64,000 bases of DNA from Leptothermofonsia sichuanensis E412 (lineage in GTDB: Bacteria; Cyanobacteriota; Cyanobacteriia; Leptolyngbyales; Leptolyngbyaceae). A program made the translations under genes and the position numbers. The stretch covers positions 4,588,001 to 4,652,000 of the forward strand of contig NZ_CP072600.1 in the NCBI RefSeq assembly GCF_019891175.1, given 5' to 3'. Shown in pieces: positions 53,840 to 61,832 of the stretch (positions are counted from its first letter, which is position 1; every line of letters starts with the position of its first letter). Under the pieces are notes generated by a model. It was not told where the DNA came from. It did not search any database and was given only the letters and a program-made list of their open reading frames with translations.

Positions 53840-55375
53840 ATGACCCAAGACCCACCGTCTCCAGACCTACCAGAGCAGGAACCCCAGGGAGAGCCTGACA
53901 CTCCCCCAGACCATTCTGAACCATCCGAATTCTCTGAGACGACCTCAGAACTCTCTGAATCCCTGGAACTCCCTGAGGCACCAGCAGAACTCTCTCAGCC
54001 ATTAGAATCAGAACTCTCTCAGACGCCAGCGGAGCGATCGAAAACGCTGCCAGACAGGTCTGAAATTTTATCCGAAACAACACCATCAGCCGAAACTCTT
54101 GAATCCGTCGTGTCAGACCTTGCGGATACAGCATCGGAAGTGGCTGAGACATTACCCGAAACCCTTGAATCCGTCGTGTCAGACCTTGCGGATACAGCAT
54201 CGGAAGTGGCTGAGACATTACCCGAAACCCTTGAATCCGTCGTGTCAGACCTTGCGGATACAGCATCGGAAGTGGCTGAGACATTACCCGAAACCCTTGA
54301 AGGAGCATTGCCAGAACCCTCTGACGCCCTTCCGATAGCTGAAGTATCGCAGGCGGAAGCAGTGCCGCCGCCCGCTTCTGAGGTGTCACCAGTCACTGAA
54401 CCATCCATCACCCAGACACTCCAGGAATATTGGGAGCGGGCGCGTCCGGTGATTCAGGCTCAAACGATTCGGGCTTTGCGGGCAATAAGTCAGGTATTGC
54501 AGGGTGCTGCCGCTCGATTAGAGTCAAAGTCAGAACAGGGGACTGATTTGCCTGCCACCCCAGGGGCAGTTCCTGGCTCCTCCACCCCTGAATCTCCCAC
54601 TTCTGAATCTCCCACTCCTGACCTCCCTGCCTCTGGTAAATCTGCCACTTCGTCTTCGGTAGAGGAGTTATGGCAGAAGGTGCGCCCTGCCTGGGAGCAG
54701 TTTCAGGTCTGGTGGGCAAAGCTGCTGGTATGGGTGCGATCGCGCCTGCCTGAAGACTGGAATGAGAAACTGTCTGATCGGGTATTATCAGCGGCGATCG
54801 CGGGTATCCTCTTGCTCCTGCTGTGGATCAGTTCTGGGATATTTTCTGGCAAACCCAAACCTGCCAGCGTTGCGATCGCCCCTTCTCCCCCATCCACCAG
54901 TCCTGTCAACCCACCCACCTCTCCCCAGGTAAAAGCGCGAAGACCAGAACTACCCGGGCTGACGAAACCGTCTGGTGAGCAACCTGTGGCTCAAAAGCCT
55001 GCCGTGCGGGTCAGCCCTGCCCCTACAGTCAAGCCATCTCCTCCCCTCAAACTCACCCCTGAGCAAAAGCTGATTGCCCAGATTCAGGACCAGGTAGCCG
55101 AAATTACCAACCAGTATGTCAACGGGCTGATTCAGGCTGTGCAGGCAAACTTCCGCAGTAGCCGGTTAATCGTGAAAGTGGGGAACGGCTGGTATGGGTT
55201 AAGTCAACCCCAGCAGAATAAACTGGCTAACGAAATGCTGGGACGGGCCAGACAACTCAATTTCAGCAAGCTAGAAATTACAGACCCCGAAGGAGTGTTA
55301 CTGGCACGCAGTCCGGTCGTTGGACCAGAAATGATTATTTTGAAACGCCAGATCGAACCTCAGGAAACGGCTTAG
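53840..55375 (+). CDS. Large repeat-rich membrane-anchored protein, hypothetical
   Basis: This protein of 511 residues has a Ser/Glu/Pro-rich N-terminal third containing three exact copies of a 22-residue unit (LESVVSDLADTASEVAETLP, about 88-153). It is followed by a helical region (EYWERARPVIQAQTIRALRAI), a second helical part with one membrane segment (about 325-346, VLSAAIAGILLLLLWISSGIF), a Pro/Lys-rich linker and a folded C-terminal domain (about 410-500, LIAQIQDQVAEITNQYVNGLI, VKVGNGWYGLSQPQQNKLANEMLGRARQLNFSKLEI). ATG 53840 has GGAGGGATG upstream; an in-frame GTG at 53792 is less likely. Function is unknown. Confidence 0.8.
   Translation: MTQDPPSPDLPEQEPQGEPDTPPDHSEPSEFSETTSELSESLELPEAPAELSQPLESELSQTPAERSKTLPDRSEILSETTPSAETLESVVSDLADTASEVAETLPETLESVVSDLADTASEVAETLPETLESVVSDLADTASEVAETLPETLEGALPEPSDALPIAEVSQAEAVPPPASEVSPVTEPSITQTLQEYWERARPVIQAQTIRALRAISQVLQGAAARLESKSEQGTDLPATPGAVPGSSTPESPTSESPTPDLPASGKSATSSSVEELWQKVRPAWEQFQVWWAKLLVWVRSRLPEDWNEKLSDRVLSAAIAGILLLLLWISSGIFSGKPKPASVAIAPSPPSTSPVNPPTSPQVKARRPELPGLTKPSGEQPVAQKPAVRVSPAPTVKPSPPLKLTPEQKLIAQIQDQVAEITNQYVNGLIQAVQANFRSSRLIVKVGNGWYGLSQPQQNKLANEMLGRARQLNFSKLEITDPEGVLLARSPVVGPEMIILKRQIEPQETA
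54091..54301 (+). repeat. 66-bp tandem repeat, three full units plus a partial, inside a gene
   Basis: Units begin at 54091, 54157 and 54223 with a partial one from 54289. Apart from one T/C difference in the first unit (CGAAACTCTT against CGAAACCCTT) they appear identical. The period is a multiple of three, so changes in copy number keep the frame. Confidence 0.92.
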
Positions 55376-55386
55376 GGGAAAGAGGA

Positions 55387-55452
55387 ATGAGGAGTAAGGA
55401 GTGAGGAGTGAGGAGTGAGGAGTGAGAAGTGAGGAGTGAGGAGTGAGGAGTG
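55387..55452 (+). repeat. Microsatellite-like 7-9 bp tandem repeat (GTGAGGA)
   Basis: GAGGAGTGAGGAGTGAGGAGT-like units run just after the stop of the repeat-rich gene. Similar short runs occur at 60370-60410. Confidence 0.8.
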
Positions 55453-55464
55453 GTTGGTTGTTAG

Positions 55465-55580
55465 TTACGCGAAGTGCGATAACCGTCAGTTCCCTGGTGT
55501 CTGGGGAGGTTAGCCAGTCATTCGATTGAACCCCACGAGACACTGGGGAATTCTGACTTCCAGGTTGCACAGCGCGTTAC
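55465..55580 (+). repeat. Family B palindromic repeat, copy 4, overlapping the nanE stop codon
   Basis: Arms AGTTCCCTGGTGTCT (55488-55502) and AGACACTGGGGAATT (55538-55552) pair at all 15 positions, using wobbles and one base-pair swap relative to copies 3 and 5. The end GCGCGTTAC covers the TAA of nanE. Confidence 0.9.
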
Positions 55581-56281
55581 TCAGCTAATTTTCCCTTGAT
55601 GGCAGAGCAATAGGCCTTGACCTGAAGATCAATTCCGGTAATTGCAGTGCCCACGACGACGGCATAGGCTCCCTGGTTAATGGCCTGTTGCGCCATAGCG
55701 GGTGAACGAATGCCTCCCTCGCAAATGGCAGGGACTTTCAGGGTTTCAACCATCTGGGTCAGAAGGTCAAACCCAGGGGGAGAAAATTGTCGGGTTGCAG
55801 CCGTGTAGCCGTAGAGGGTTGTGCCCACCAGGTCAGCACCAGCCGCCGCTGCCGCGATCGCGGACTCCAGGGTGTCTACGTCTGCCATGACCCGCTTCCC
55901 CAGTTCCCCATGAATCTGCTGGATCAGGGATGGCATGGTTTCCCCACCGGGGCGTTGCCGCAGTGTGGCATCGATCGCAATAATATCCGCACCTGCCTGG
56001 GCGATCGCAACGGCATGGCGAAACTGAGGGGTTATGTAGACCTCAGACCCTGGGATCGACTGCTTCCATAGCCCAATGATGGGTACCGCCACCCGCTGCT
56101 TCACGGCGGCTACGTGGGCGGGGGTATCCAGCCGGATGCCCACTGCACCCTGGTTGACAGACGCTTCTGCCATTGCTGCAATTACCCCAGGGTCATGCAT
56201 TGGTGAGCCTGCTGGAGCCTGGCAGGAGACAATCAATCCCCCTTTGAGGGAATCAATGGGATCTGAAGAAATTTGGGACAT
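55577..56281 (-). CDS. nanE: Putative N-acetylmannosamine-6-phosphate 2-epimerase
   Basis: NanE interconverts ManNAc-6-phosphate and GlcNAc-6-phosphate. The TIM-barrel protein of about 234 residues has GGLIVSCQAPAGSPMHDPGVIAAMAEAS, VPIIGLWKQSIPGSEVYITP (catalytic Lys region), AGADIIAIDATLRQRP, VMADVDTLESAIAAAAAGADLVGTTLYGYT and VPAICEGGIRSPAMAQQAI. The ATG at 56281 gives the normal start; the frame continues upstream to 56455 only because a family B repeat happens to be open. It is flanked by two direct copies of that repeat. No other sialic-acid genes are nearby, so its role in amino-sugar recycling is inferred. Confidence 0.88.
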   Translation of the reverse strand: MSQISSDPIDSLKGGLIVSCQAPAGSPMHDPGVIAAMAEASVNQGAVGIRLDTPAHVAAVKQRVAVPIIGLWKQSIPGSEVYITPQFRHAVAIAQAGADIIAIDATLRQRPGGETMPSLIQQIHGELGKRVMADVDTLESAIAAAAAGADLVGTTLYGYTAATRQFSPPGFDLLTQMVETLKVPAICEGGIRSPAMAQQAINQGAYAVVVGTAITGIDLQVKAYCSAIKGKLAE

Positions 56282-56350
56282 TGAGTGGGGAGAAGGAACT
56301 GGGGAATGAGGGCGGATTGGGATGGTATGTAGACTTCGCCTTGTTGTACC

Positions 56351-56466
56351 GACGCGAAGTGCAACAACCTCCAGATCCCCGGTGTCTGGGGAGATCAGCC
56401 AGTCAATTCGCTTGAAGTCCACGAGACACCGGGGATCTTGGCCTCCAGGTTGCACATGGCGTTACT
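56351..56466 (+). repeat. Family B palindromic repeat, copy 5
   Basis: Begins GACGCGAAGTGC. Arms AGATCCCCGGTGTCT (56373-56387) and AGACACCGGGGATCT (56424-56438) pair perfectly. Same orientation as copy 4, so the two bracket nanE as direct repeats. Confidence 0.9.
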
Positions 56467-56567
56467 AGTAGAGTAAACACTTAATTTTGCAACATCAAGG
56501 CTTTGGAATAGCCAAGTTTCGCGATCTCTCTATCCAACCTACGTTGCAGAACTTTTAATTTGCTCTA

Positions 56568-57326
56568 CTAGCTGCGCAACAAGCCATCTTCCAGATAAAC
56601 GACCCGATCTGCCACGTCAATCAGGCGAGGATCGTGGGTCACGATCAACACTGTGCGGTTTGACTCTTTTGCTAACTGGCGCAGTAACTCTATCACCGCA
56701 TGACCATTGTGGGAGTCGAGAGAAGCGGTGGGTTCATCTGCCATGATGAGCTGGGGATTGCCTGCCAGGGCGCGGGCGATCGCCACCCGTTGTTTTTGTC
56801 CCCCCGAGAGTTCCCTGGGTAACTGGTTTGCCTTTTCCGAAAGCCTGACCTGCTCTAACAATTCCAGTGCCTCCCGTCGAACTGCTGCACCCTTTATACC
56901 TTTTACCTTGAGTGCAACTTCCACATTTTCAGCCGCAGTCAGAGCCGGGAAGAGATTAAACCCCTGAAAGATAAAGCCAATGTTGTCCAGGCGAAACTGA
57001 GACAGGCGATCGCGAGACATGCTGGTAATTTCCTGCCCCAGGAGCCAGACCTTGCCCGCCGTTGGGGTCAAAATTCCCGCCAGAATTGACAGTAGTGTTG
57101 TCTTGCCGGAGCCGGAGGGTCCCATCAACAGTTGGATGTCTCCCCGCTGAATTTCCAGGTCGATCCCGTGGAGGACAGGGGCAAGCTCTGCGCTGGAGTG
57201 ATAAACCATCTCAATTCCCTTGGCTGCGATCGCAGGAGAGTCTGCTGAACTGACAGCAATTAGGGGAGAAGCTTCCTGACCTGGCTCTTTCACGCTGTTT
57301 AGTGCTCTAATTTTGGCAGCAGTCAT
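56568..57326 (-). CDS. ABC transporter ATP-binding protein, DevA/MacB type
   Basis: This 252-residue ATPase has an N-terminal extension of about 35 residues, Walker A MGPSGSGKTTLLS (about 68-80), Q-loop FIFQGFNLFPALTAAENVEVAL, signature LSGGQKQRVAIARALAG, Walker B LIMADEPTASLDS and H-loop VTHD. The sequence groups with the LolD/MacB/DevA class that drives export of lipids, glycolipids or peptides. The permease lies 303 bases upstream on the same strand. ATG at 57326. Confidence 0.93.
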   Translation of the reverse strand: MTAAKIRALNSVKEPGQEASPLIAVSSADSPAIAAKGIEMVYHSSAELAPVLHGIDLEIQRGDIQLLMGPSGSGKTTLLSILAGILTPTAGKVWLLGQEITSMSRDRLSQFRLDNIGFIFQGFNLFPALTAAENVEVALKVKGIKGAAVRREALELLEQVRLSEKANQLPRELSGGQKQRVAIARALAGNPQLIMADEPTASLDSHNGHAVIELLRQLAKESNRTVLIVTHDPRLIDVADRVVYLEDGLLRS

Positions 57327-57629
57327 TTATTTATTGGATACATAGGGTGTGGAATTGAGTGGTGAGAAGAGAACAAACGTGGAGGGAACCGGAGCTAGAA
57401 CTGGGAAAATCGTCAAAGTGGCTTCACAGGCAAACGATTTCAATCCGGACACGGCTATCTTTAAGACACAGAACTTTAACGAATAAGTATTTTAAATAGT
57501 GTAAAGAAAAATGGATACATTAACCTCCCCTTGTCAGGTGAATTGGGTCAAATTGCCGTGGAGCGGATCAGTTCGCCCGCGGTGGACTGATACACTGAAC
57601 CAGTACGATGGGCTGAGAGCCTGGCTAAA
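57327..57629. other. Gap between the permease and ATPase genes
   Basis: The 303 bases contain no frame resembling the periplasmic adaptor (HlyD-like) expected with DevCA systems and none of the dispersed repeats. An A/T-rich stretch near 57480-57520 could hold a promoter for the ATPase gene. Confidence 0.5.
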
Positions 57630-58898
57630 TCAGGCCTTGAACACGATTGCCGGATCAATATGGGTGACTTTTTGAATTGCGAACAGGGCAGAACCCACAC
57701 ACATAATCACCGTAATCCCGAAGACGCCAAAAGCCGTTGCGGGGGTAATCAGGATCATGATTCCCCTGGTTGCCACCGTCCATGCACCTAACCCAAAACA
57801 AAGTACCATACTGGGCAGATAGCCAAGCACTGCCATCCACAATGCCTGTTCCGTAATAACCCGGTAGATCACCCAATCAGAGGCACCCATTGCTTTTAAG
57901 GTGCCGAATTCCTTCAGGTGATCTGAGACAGAGGAATAAAGAATTTGACTGACAACGACCACCCCCACAACAAAGCCAACCACTGCGCCTAATCCCAGAA
58001 TAAAGCCTACACCTGTGCGCTCTCGCCAGTAGGTACGGGTCAGATCAGCCATCTCCTGGGTGGTGTAGGCGCGAGTGCCGGGTAAAGCCTGTTCCAAATT
58101 TTTTCGCACTTCCTCAAGATGTTGACCCGGTGCCACTTTAATCAGGATGTAGGTAATTGGATCTGACAGGTTCAGTTTTCGGGGTGGCTTCACCTCAAAG
58201 GTTTTAGAGTCCGATTTTGGGGCAGACTCAAACTCATTCAGGCAGCGCAGGTCACCCGCCTCAACTTTGCAGTTAACCCTGGCAGAAAGCCCCCCAAACA
58301 AGTAAGCATTGGCAGATTCCAGGGAGGCAAACGAATAGGGACTGGATGCCATTGATTGAGTATCTTTGCTTAACCCAATTATGGTGGCGGGCAGAGAAGC
58401 AATTTCTCCCGTTTCGCCCACCCGATCAATTCCCAGGACGTTGATGTTGGAGCGATCTGTGATCAGGGTATAGGGTTGTCTGAGGCTGCTGATCTGCCCC
58501 TCAACCATGCTCACATGACCAAATAACTGACCATCCGGGTTAAACCCAAAAATCCGGACGTTGTCAATCCGCCCGTTGGGAGAACGCCAGCGAGTCCCCT
58601 GAATCGACAATGCTTCAGCCAGTTCGACCCCCTTAACCCCTGGCTTTCCGTTGCTGCCACGCACCGTCAGCAGTTGCTCAACCGAGAGCGCAGAGGTAAG
58701 TTCAAAAAACTCCATCGATTGATGGGCAACCCAGAGGTCAGCAGTGGATTGCTCAATCAGACGAACTGTGGAATGGCTGAACCCATCCAGAATCCCTTTC
58801 TGAATCGTAATCAGGCTGACGGCAAACATAATGCCTGCCTGGGCAACCAGGAACCGAGGAACATCCTCAAACAAATTTTTACGGGCGATCGAAGCCAT
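57630..58898 (-). CDS. DevC/FtsX-like ABC transporter permease
   Basis: This 422-residue protein has the MacB/FtsX-type layout of four membrane segments: TM1 (about 16-36, FLVAQAGIMFAVSLITIQKGI), a large periplasmic domain (about 40-290), then TM2 (about 300-325, GVGFILGLGAVVGFVVGVVVVSQIL), TM3 (about 355-375) and TM4 (about 390-412). The loop HLKEFGTLKAMGASDWVIYRVI is the ATPase-coupling segment typical of FtsX/DevC. The start MASIARKNLFEDVPRFLVAQAGI fits the DevC class. No membrane-fusion (DevB) gene is adjacent. It lies 53 bases after the amidohydrolase gene, which may be co-transcribed. Confidence 0.9.
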   Translation of the reverse strand: MASIARKNLFEDVPRFLVAQAGIMFAVSLITIQKGILDGFSHSTVRLIEQSTADLWVAHQSMEFFELTSALSVEQLLTVRGSNGKPGVKGVELAEALSIQGTRWRSPNGRIDNVRIFGFNPDGQLFGHVSMVEGQISSLRQPYTLITDRSNINVLGIDRVGETGEIASLPATIIGLSKDTQSMASSPYSFASLESANAYLFGGLSARVNCKVEAGDLRCLNEFESAPKSDSKTFEVKPPRKLNLSDPITYILIKVAPGQHLEEVRKNLEQALPGTRAYTTQEMADLTRTYWRERTGVGFILGLGAVVGFVVGVVVVSQILYSSVSDHLKEFGTLKAMGASDWVIYRVITEQALWMAVLGYLPSMVLCFGLGAWTVATRGIMILITPATAFGVFGITVIMCVGSALFAIQKVTHIDPAIVFKA

Positions 58899-58951
58899 AG
58901 ATTGAAAGAATCAGGGACACAGCGCTCCTTACATCTTAGAGAGTTTCCCCC

Positions 58952-60352
58952 TCACCTCACCACCAGGTTAGGAGAAGCCGTGACATAGCCGGGTAGGGAC
59001 TGGCGCAGGCGATCGCCATACAGTGCCAGGGCATTTCCACCCAGCAGCAGCCTGAGGTGGTCGCGATCATAATCGGCGACGGCGGCGGCATCTCTGACAC
59101 ACCCCTGGAGGACGCCATCCCAGTGCCCGTAGTCGCCAGAAAAACAGGCAACCTGTTTGCCGACTTCCCCCATTCCTACGGGCAGATAGGCTGGGCTGGG
59201 ATCATCGGATTCAAAGGAAACAAAAATTTGACCCCGCTCAAAATATTCCATCGGGTCACGGTGTCGAATGTGGAAATGTTCGTAGAGGCTGGCATCATCA
59301 ACCCTGGTGGGATCTTTGTCTGCGGTCCACAGCAGGTCAAACAGGTTCTTTGCCTGACTGATGATATTGGTACTGGCGTGGGTTCCCTGTTCCTGGATCA
59401 TCAACTTTGTGAACTCCATCAGGGAAGGACGATAGGGATTTTTAGGGTCAAAATCGCGGATGCGTTTTTCCCAGTGCTCGTGCATGGCATGGGCCAGGTC
59501 AGGGAGCCAGCCGCACCCCCCTTCCAGAAAGCCAACGCGCAGGGTGGGAAACTGCTCAAATGCACCGTCAAACACCATCCGAGCCAGGGCGTGCTGCTGC
59601 TGGTTCCGCTGCACAAAAATATGGCTGAGGACAAAGGTTTCCATGTGGTCAGCAATCCCACTCATCATAAAACTACCAGGACTACCATGAATTCCCAGGG
59701 CAATATCCAGATCAACGGCTGCCTGGAGAATGGGGCGAAAATCAGGATGGCTGATTGCTTTGCAGGTGCGAATTTTGGGAAACGCTTCTGGTGCATCTGG
59801 ATGGGGAACAGGCAGATTTGGTGGCACGGCAACTGCAATCATGCCCAGTTCATTGATGCAGCGGTACATTTCTTTGACGGCTTCTTCCACATCCTGCAGT
59901 GGAAGGACGCCAATCCCTTTCAGCCGGTTGTCGTACCCCCGACAGTCGTCGGCAATGTAGTTGTTGTACCCACGGCAGAGGGCGATCGCCAGATCTTTGT
60001 CAATCAGACTGGAGAAGATCAGGTTCAGCGTGCCATAGATGACATGCACATCGATCCCTTCCTGATCCATATGTTCAATCCGCACCCGATTAAACATGGC
60101 TCCCATGCTTGTTTCTGGATGGAGTCCCCGGAAGACACCCATGCTTAAACCACGGGGTCGAGGAAACATCTGTACCAGATCATTCTGTCCCGTTGCTGGG
60201 TTATAGTCCAGGATCCTTGCCCGCTGGTCTCCGCGGTCATCAACAATTAGACCAACCCGGTTGCGGTACTCTGGTGCGATGTAGTCCCGCAGCACCAGAG
60301 GATTTTCGAGCTTGTGAGCATCAGCATCAATGACTAGCAGACCGTCGTACAT
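58952..60352 (-). CDS. Amidohydrolase-2 family metal-dependent hydrolase
   Basis: This 466-residue TIM-barrel protein has an N-terminal metal site VIDADAHKLENP, DQEGIDVHVIYGTLN, ALGIHGSPGS (barrel His near 238), VGFLEGGCGWLPDLAHAMHEHWEKR and CFSGDYGHWDG (late Asp). These are the landmarks of the decarboxylase-like amidohydrolase-2 family, whose members include aromatic acid decarboxylases and uncharacterised hydrolases. The substrate is unknown. AAGGAGAAACC stands directly before ATG 60352. It heads a same-strand group with the permease and ATPase. Confidence 0.85.
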   Translation of the reverse strand: MYDGLLVIDADAHKLENPLVLRDYIAPEYRNRVGLIVDDRGDQRARILDYNPATGQNDLVQMFPRPRGLSMGVFRGLHPETSMGAMFNRVRIEHMDQEGIDVHVIYGTLNLIFSSLIDKDLAIALCRGYNNYIADDCRGYDNRLKGIGVLPLQDVEEAVKEMYRCINELGMIAVAVPPNLPVPHPDAPEAFPKIRTCKAISHPDFRPILQAAVDLDIALGIHGSPGSFMMSGIADHMETFVLSHIFVQRNQQQHALARMVFDGAFEQFPTLRVGFLEGGCGWLPDLAHAMHEHWEKRIRDFDPKNPYRPSLMEFTKLMIQEQGTHASTNIISQAKNLFDLLWTADKDPTRVDDASLYEHFHIRHRDPMEYFERGQIFVSFESDDPSPAYLPVGMGEVGKQVACFSGDYGHWDGVLQGCVRDAAAVADYDRDHLRLLLGGNALALYGDRLRQSLPGYVTASPNLVVR

Positions 60353-60486
60353 GGTTTCTCCTTAAAAAGTGAGGGGTGAGGAGTTGTTAGAGAGGGGTGA
60401 GGAGTGAGAAGGGAGGAAGGCAGGGCGAAACTCTGTGCAGAGGCAAGGGATTACATCTGCACGGAGTCAGGAACTTTTGGGTAGCC

Positions 60487-60933
60487 CTATTTCCTGCTCT
60501 CCAGGTTTGACTGGTGGCTGAAGTAGTTAAGGATCTGGCGCAAACCAAACCAGTGGTCAAGGGACCAGGAGAGGGATGCCAGGATGGTAATGCCGCCGGG
60601 GTATTTAACAAAGGCGGGTTCGTTTTTCTCAAACAGGATGTGACCGCCGATCGCAAAAACCTGGGTCAAAACCAGGCAGATTAATGTGATTCGCCAGTCA
60701 AAGAAGAGGAAGATAGCAGCGGCGATCGCCAGAATATTGGTCAAATGGTGCAAAGCTTGATTTACCGGATTCTGGTGAGCCGCAACAAAATAGGCTTTTG
60801 CCTCCTGGAAATAGCTCAAAAGCTTCTCCTTATTGAACCTGGGACATTTTTCTGGAACAATACCACAGGAAGCCGGAGGAAGGAGCGAGCGATCGGAATC
60901 TTTTTGGGATTTGGGAGAGATGCCTACCACCAT
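60487..60933 (-). CDS. Mpo1-like (DUF962) membrane protein
   Basis: This protein of about 148 residues has a disordered N-terminus (about 1-40) and then the Mpo1-like core: NPVNQALHHLTNILAIAAAIFLFFDWRITLICLVLTQVFAIGGHILFEKNEPAFVKYPGG, with conserved His residues in LHHL and GGHILFEKN and three or four membrane segments. Yeast Mpo1 is an iron-dependent dioxygenase that breaks down 2-hydroxy fatty acids by alpha-oxidation; this function is not proven in bacteria. The ATG at 60933 overlaps the stop of the upstream hydroxylase gene by ten bases (ATGGTGGTAG). ATG 60987 would cause a 64-base overlap. Confidence 0.85.
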   Translation of the reverse strand: MVVGISPKSQKDSDRSLLPPASCGIVPEKCPRFNKEKLLSYFQEAKAYFVAAHQNPVNQALHHLTNILAIAAAIFLFFDWRITLICLVLTQVFAIGGHILFEKNEPAFVKYPGGITILASLSWSLDHWFGLRQILNYFSHQSNLESRK

Positions 60934-61421
60934 CGAAGCTGCCAGTAAGTCCGCTCTGGCTGGCTCAGCTCTTGCTCGGTTAGCCATTCAACAGGCTGGT
61001 AGGTTTTGAAGACATGGTCCCACCAATCCACTCCCAGACCAAAATTGTGGTGCCACATGTTGTACTTATGGTGAACATAGTGGACGGGCATTTTCATCCA
61101 AAAACAGCGGGTTGGGTTGTCGTGTTGAAGCTGATGGGCATAGGAGGAGAAGGCGGCGTAGACCACTCCGCCCAATGTCCACCCAATACCAGCTTCCAGG
61201 GAGATCAGGAACATGGGTGCCATGATAATGAGGGTGCCCTTGACGTAATCAAGGAATTCCCAGAGAACGCCCTGTCCTTCATTGCGGCGGTGGTGGTCCC
61301 GGTGGCGCTGTCCAAAGCGGGGCGAGACGTGCATCCATCGATGCACCCAATATTCCACTAAACTTGCCAGGACAAAGGCGATCGCAAAAAAAACAGCCCC
61401 CACAATTAACTTCGCTGGCAC
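60924..61421 (-). CDS. Fatty-acid-hydroxylase superfamily (sterol desaturase-like) protein
   Basis: This 165-residue membrane protein has two or three hydrophobic segments and the diiron His clusters VHRWMH (about 26-32), QRHRDHHRR (about 38-46), HQLQHDN and HYVHHKYNMWHHNFG (about 114-128). The compact size resembles Scs7-type 2-hydroxylase or carotene-hydroxylase cores rather than full-length sterol desaturases. The start is GTG with a strong AAGGAGAGGGG upstream. Its end overlaps the Mpo1-like start, so translation is coupled. It diverges from the alpha-oxoamine synthase gene across 411 bases. Confidence 0.87.
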   Translation of the reverse strand: MPAKLIVGAVFFAIAFVLASLVEYWVHRWMHVSPRFGQRHRDHHRRNEGQGVLWEFLDYVKGTLIIMAPMFLISLEAGIGWTLGGVVYAAFSSYAHQLQHDNPTRCFWMKMPVHYVHHKYNMWHHNFGLGVDWWDHVFKTYQPVEWLTEQELSQPERTYWQLRWW

Positions 61422-61832
61422 AGCCCCTCTCCTTCTGTCTACACACCTGCACTCTATACACCTGCACAGAGAACATTAGCGGATCTTCTCCAATTTTGTC
61501 ACCCTGGGGAATTGGGTGAACTCTGAACTACATCCTCTCAATTCTCAACGCTGCTTCCCTTATTCCTTTCTCTGGCTTTTGTAATGAAAAGTTAAGTGTT
61601 ATGATTCACACCAAGTTAAGGATCGGATTGATGTCATTAAATAACTACACGGCTTATGCTAACTGAGGGTTAGCCCTGGATACAGGGGCACAAAGATTAG
61701 AGGCAGGTCGTCCATCATTTCTACGACACGGTTAGTTTTTTGTCAGTCTAGATAGCAAATAGTTCAGACAGGCAAATATACTGTTGAGCGTGTGGCTGGC
61801 TATCTAAGCAAGTAAGGTGAGAGGAGTTTATT
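61422..61832. other. Divergent promoter region of the lipid-related genes
   Basis: The 411-base gap has A/T-rich stretches around 61585-61640, consistent with promoters for both directions. I see no dispersed repeat and no gene. Confidence 0.5.

Noticed and set aside
54091-54301. CRISPR array
   Set aside because: The 66-bp units are contiguous, without variable spacers, and lie in frame in a protein gene.
56282-56455. N-terminal extension of nanE (MQPGGQDPRC...)
   Set aside because: The extension is a translation of a family B repeat; similar MQPGSQ peptides come from other copies, so the ATG at 56281 is the real start.
59057-60148. A 363-codon plus-strand open frame antisense to the amidohydrolase gene
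   Set aside because: The minus-strand protein has clear family motifs throughout; the antisense frame has no recognisable domain and arises from codon bias.
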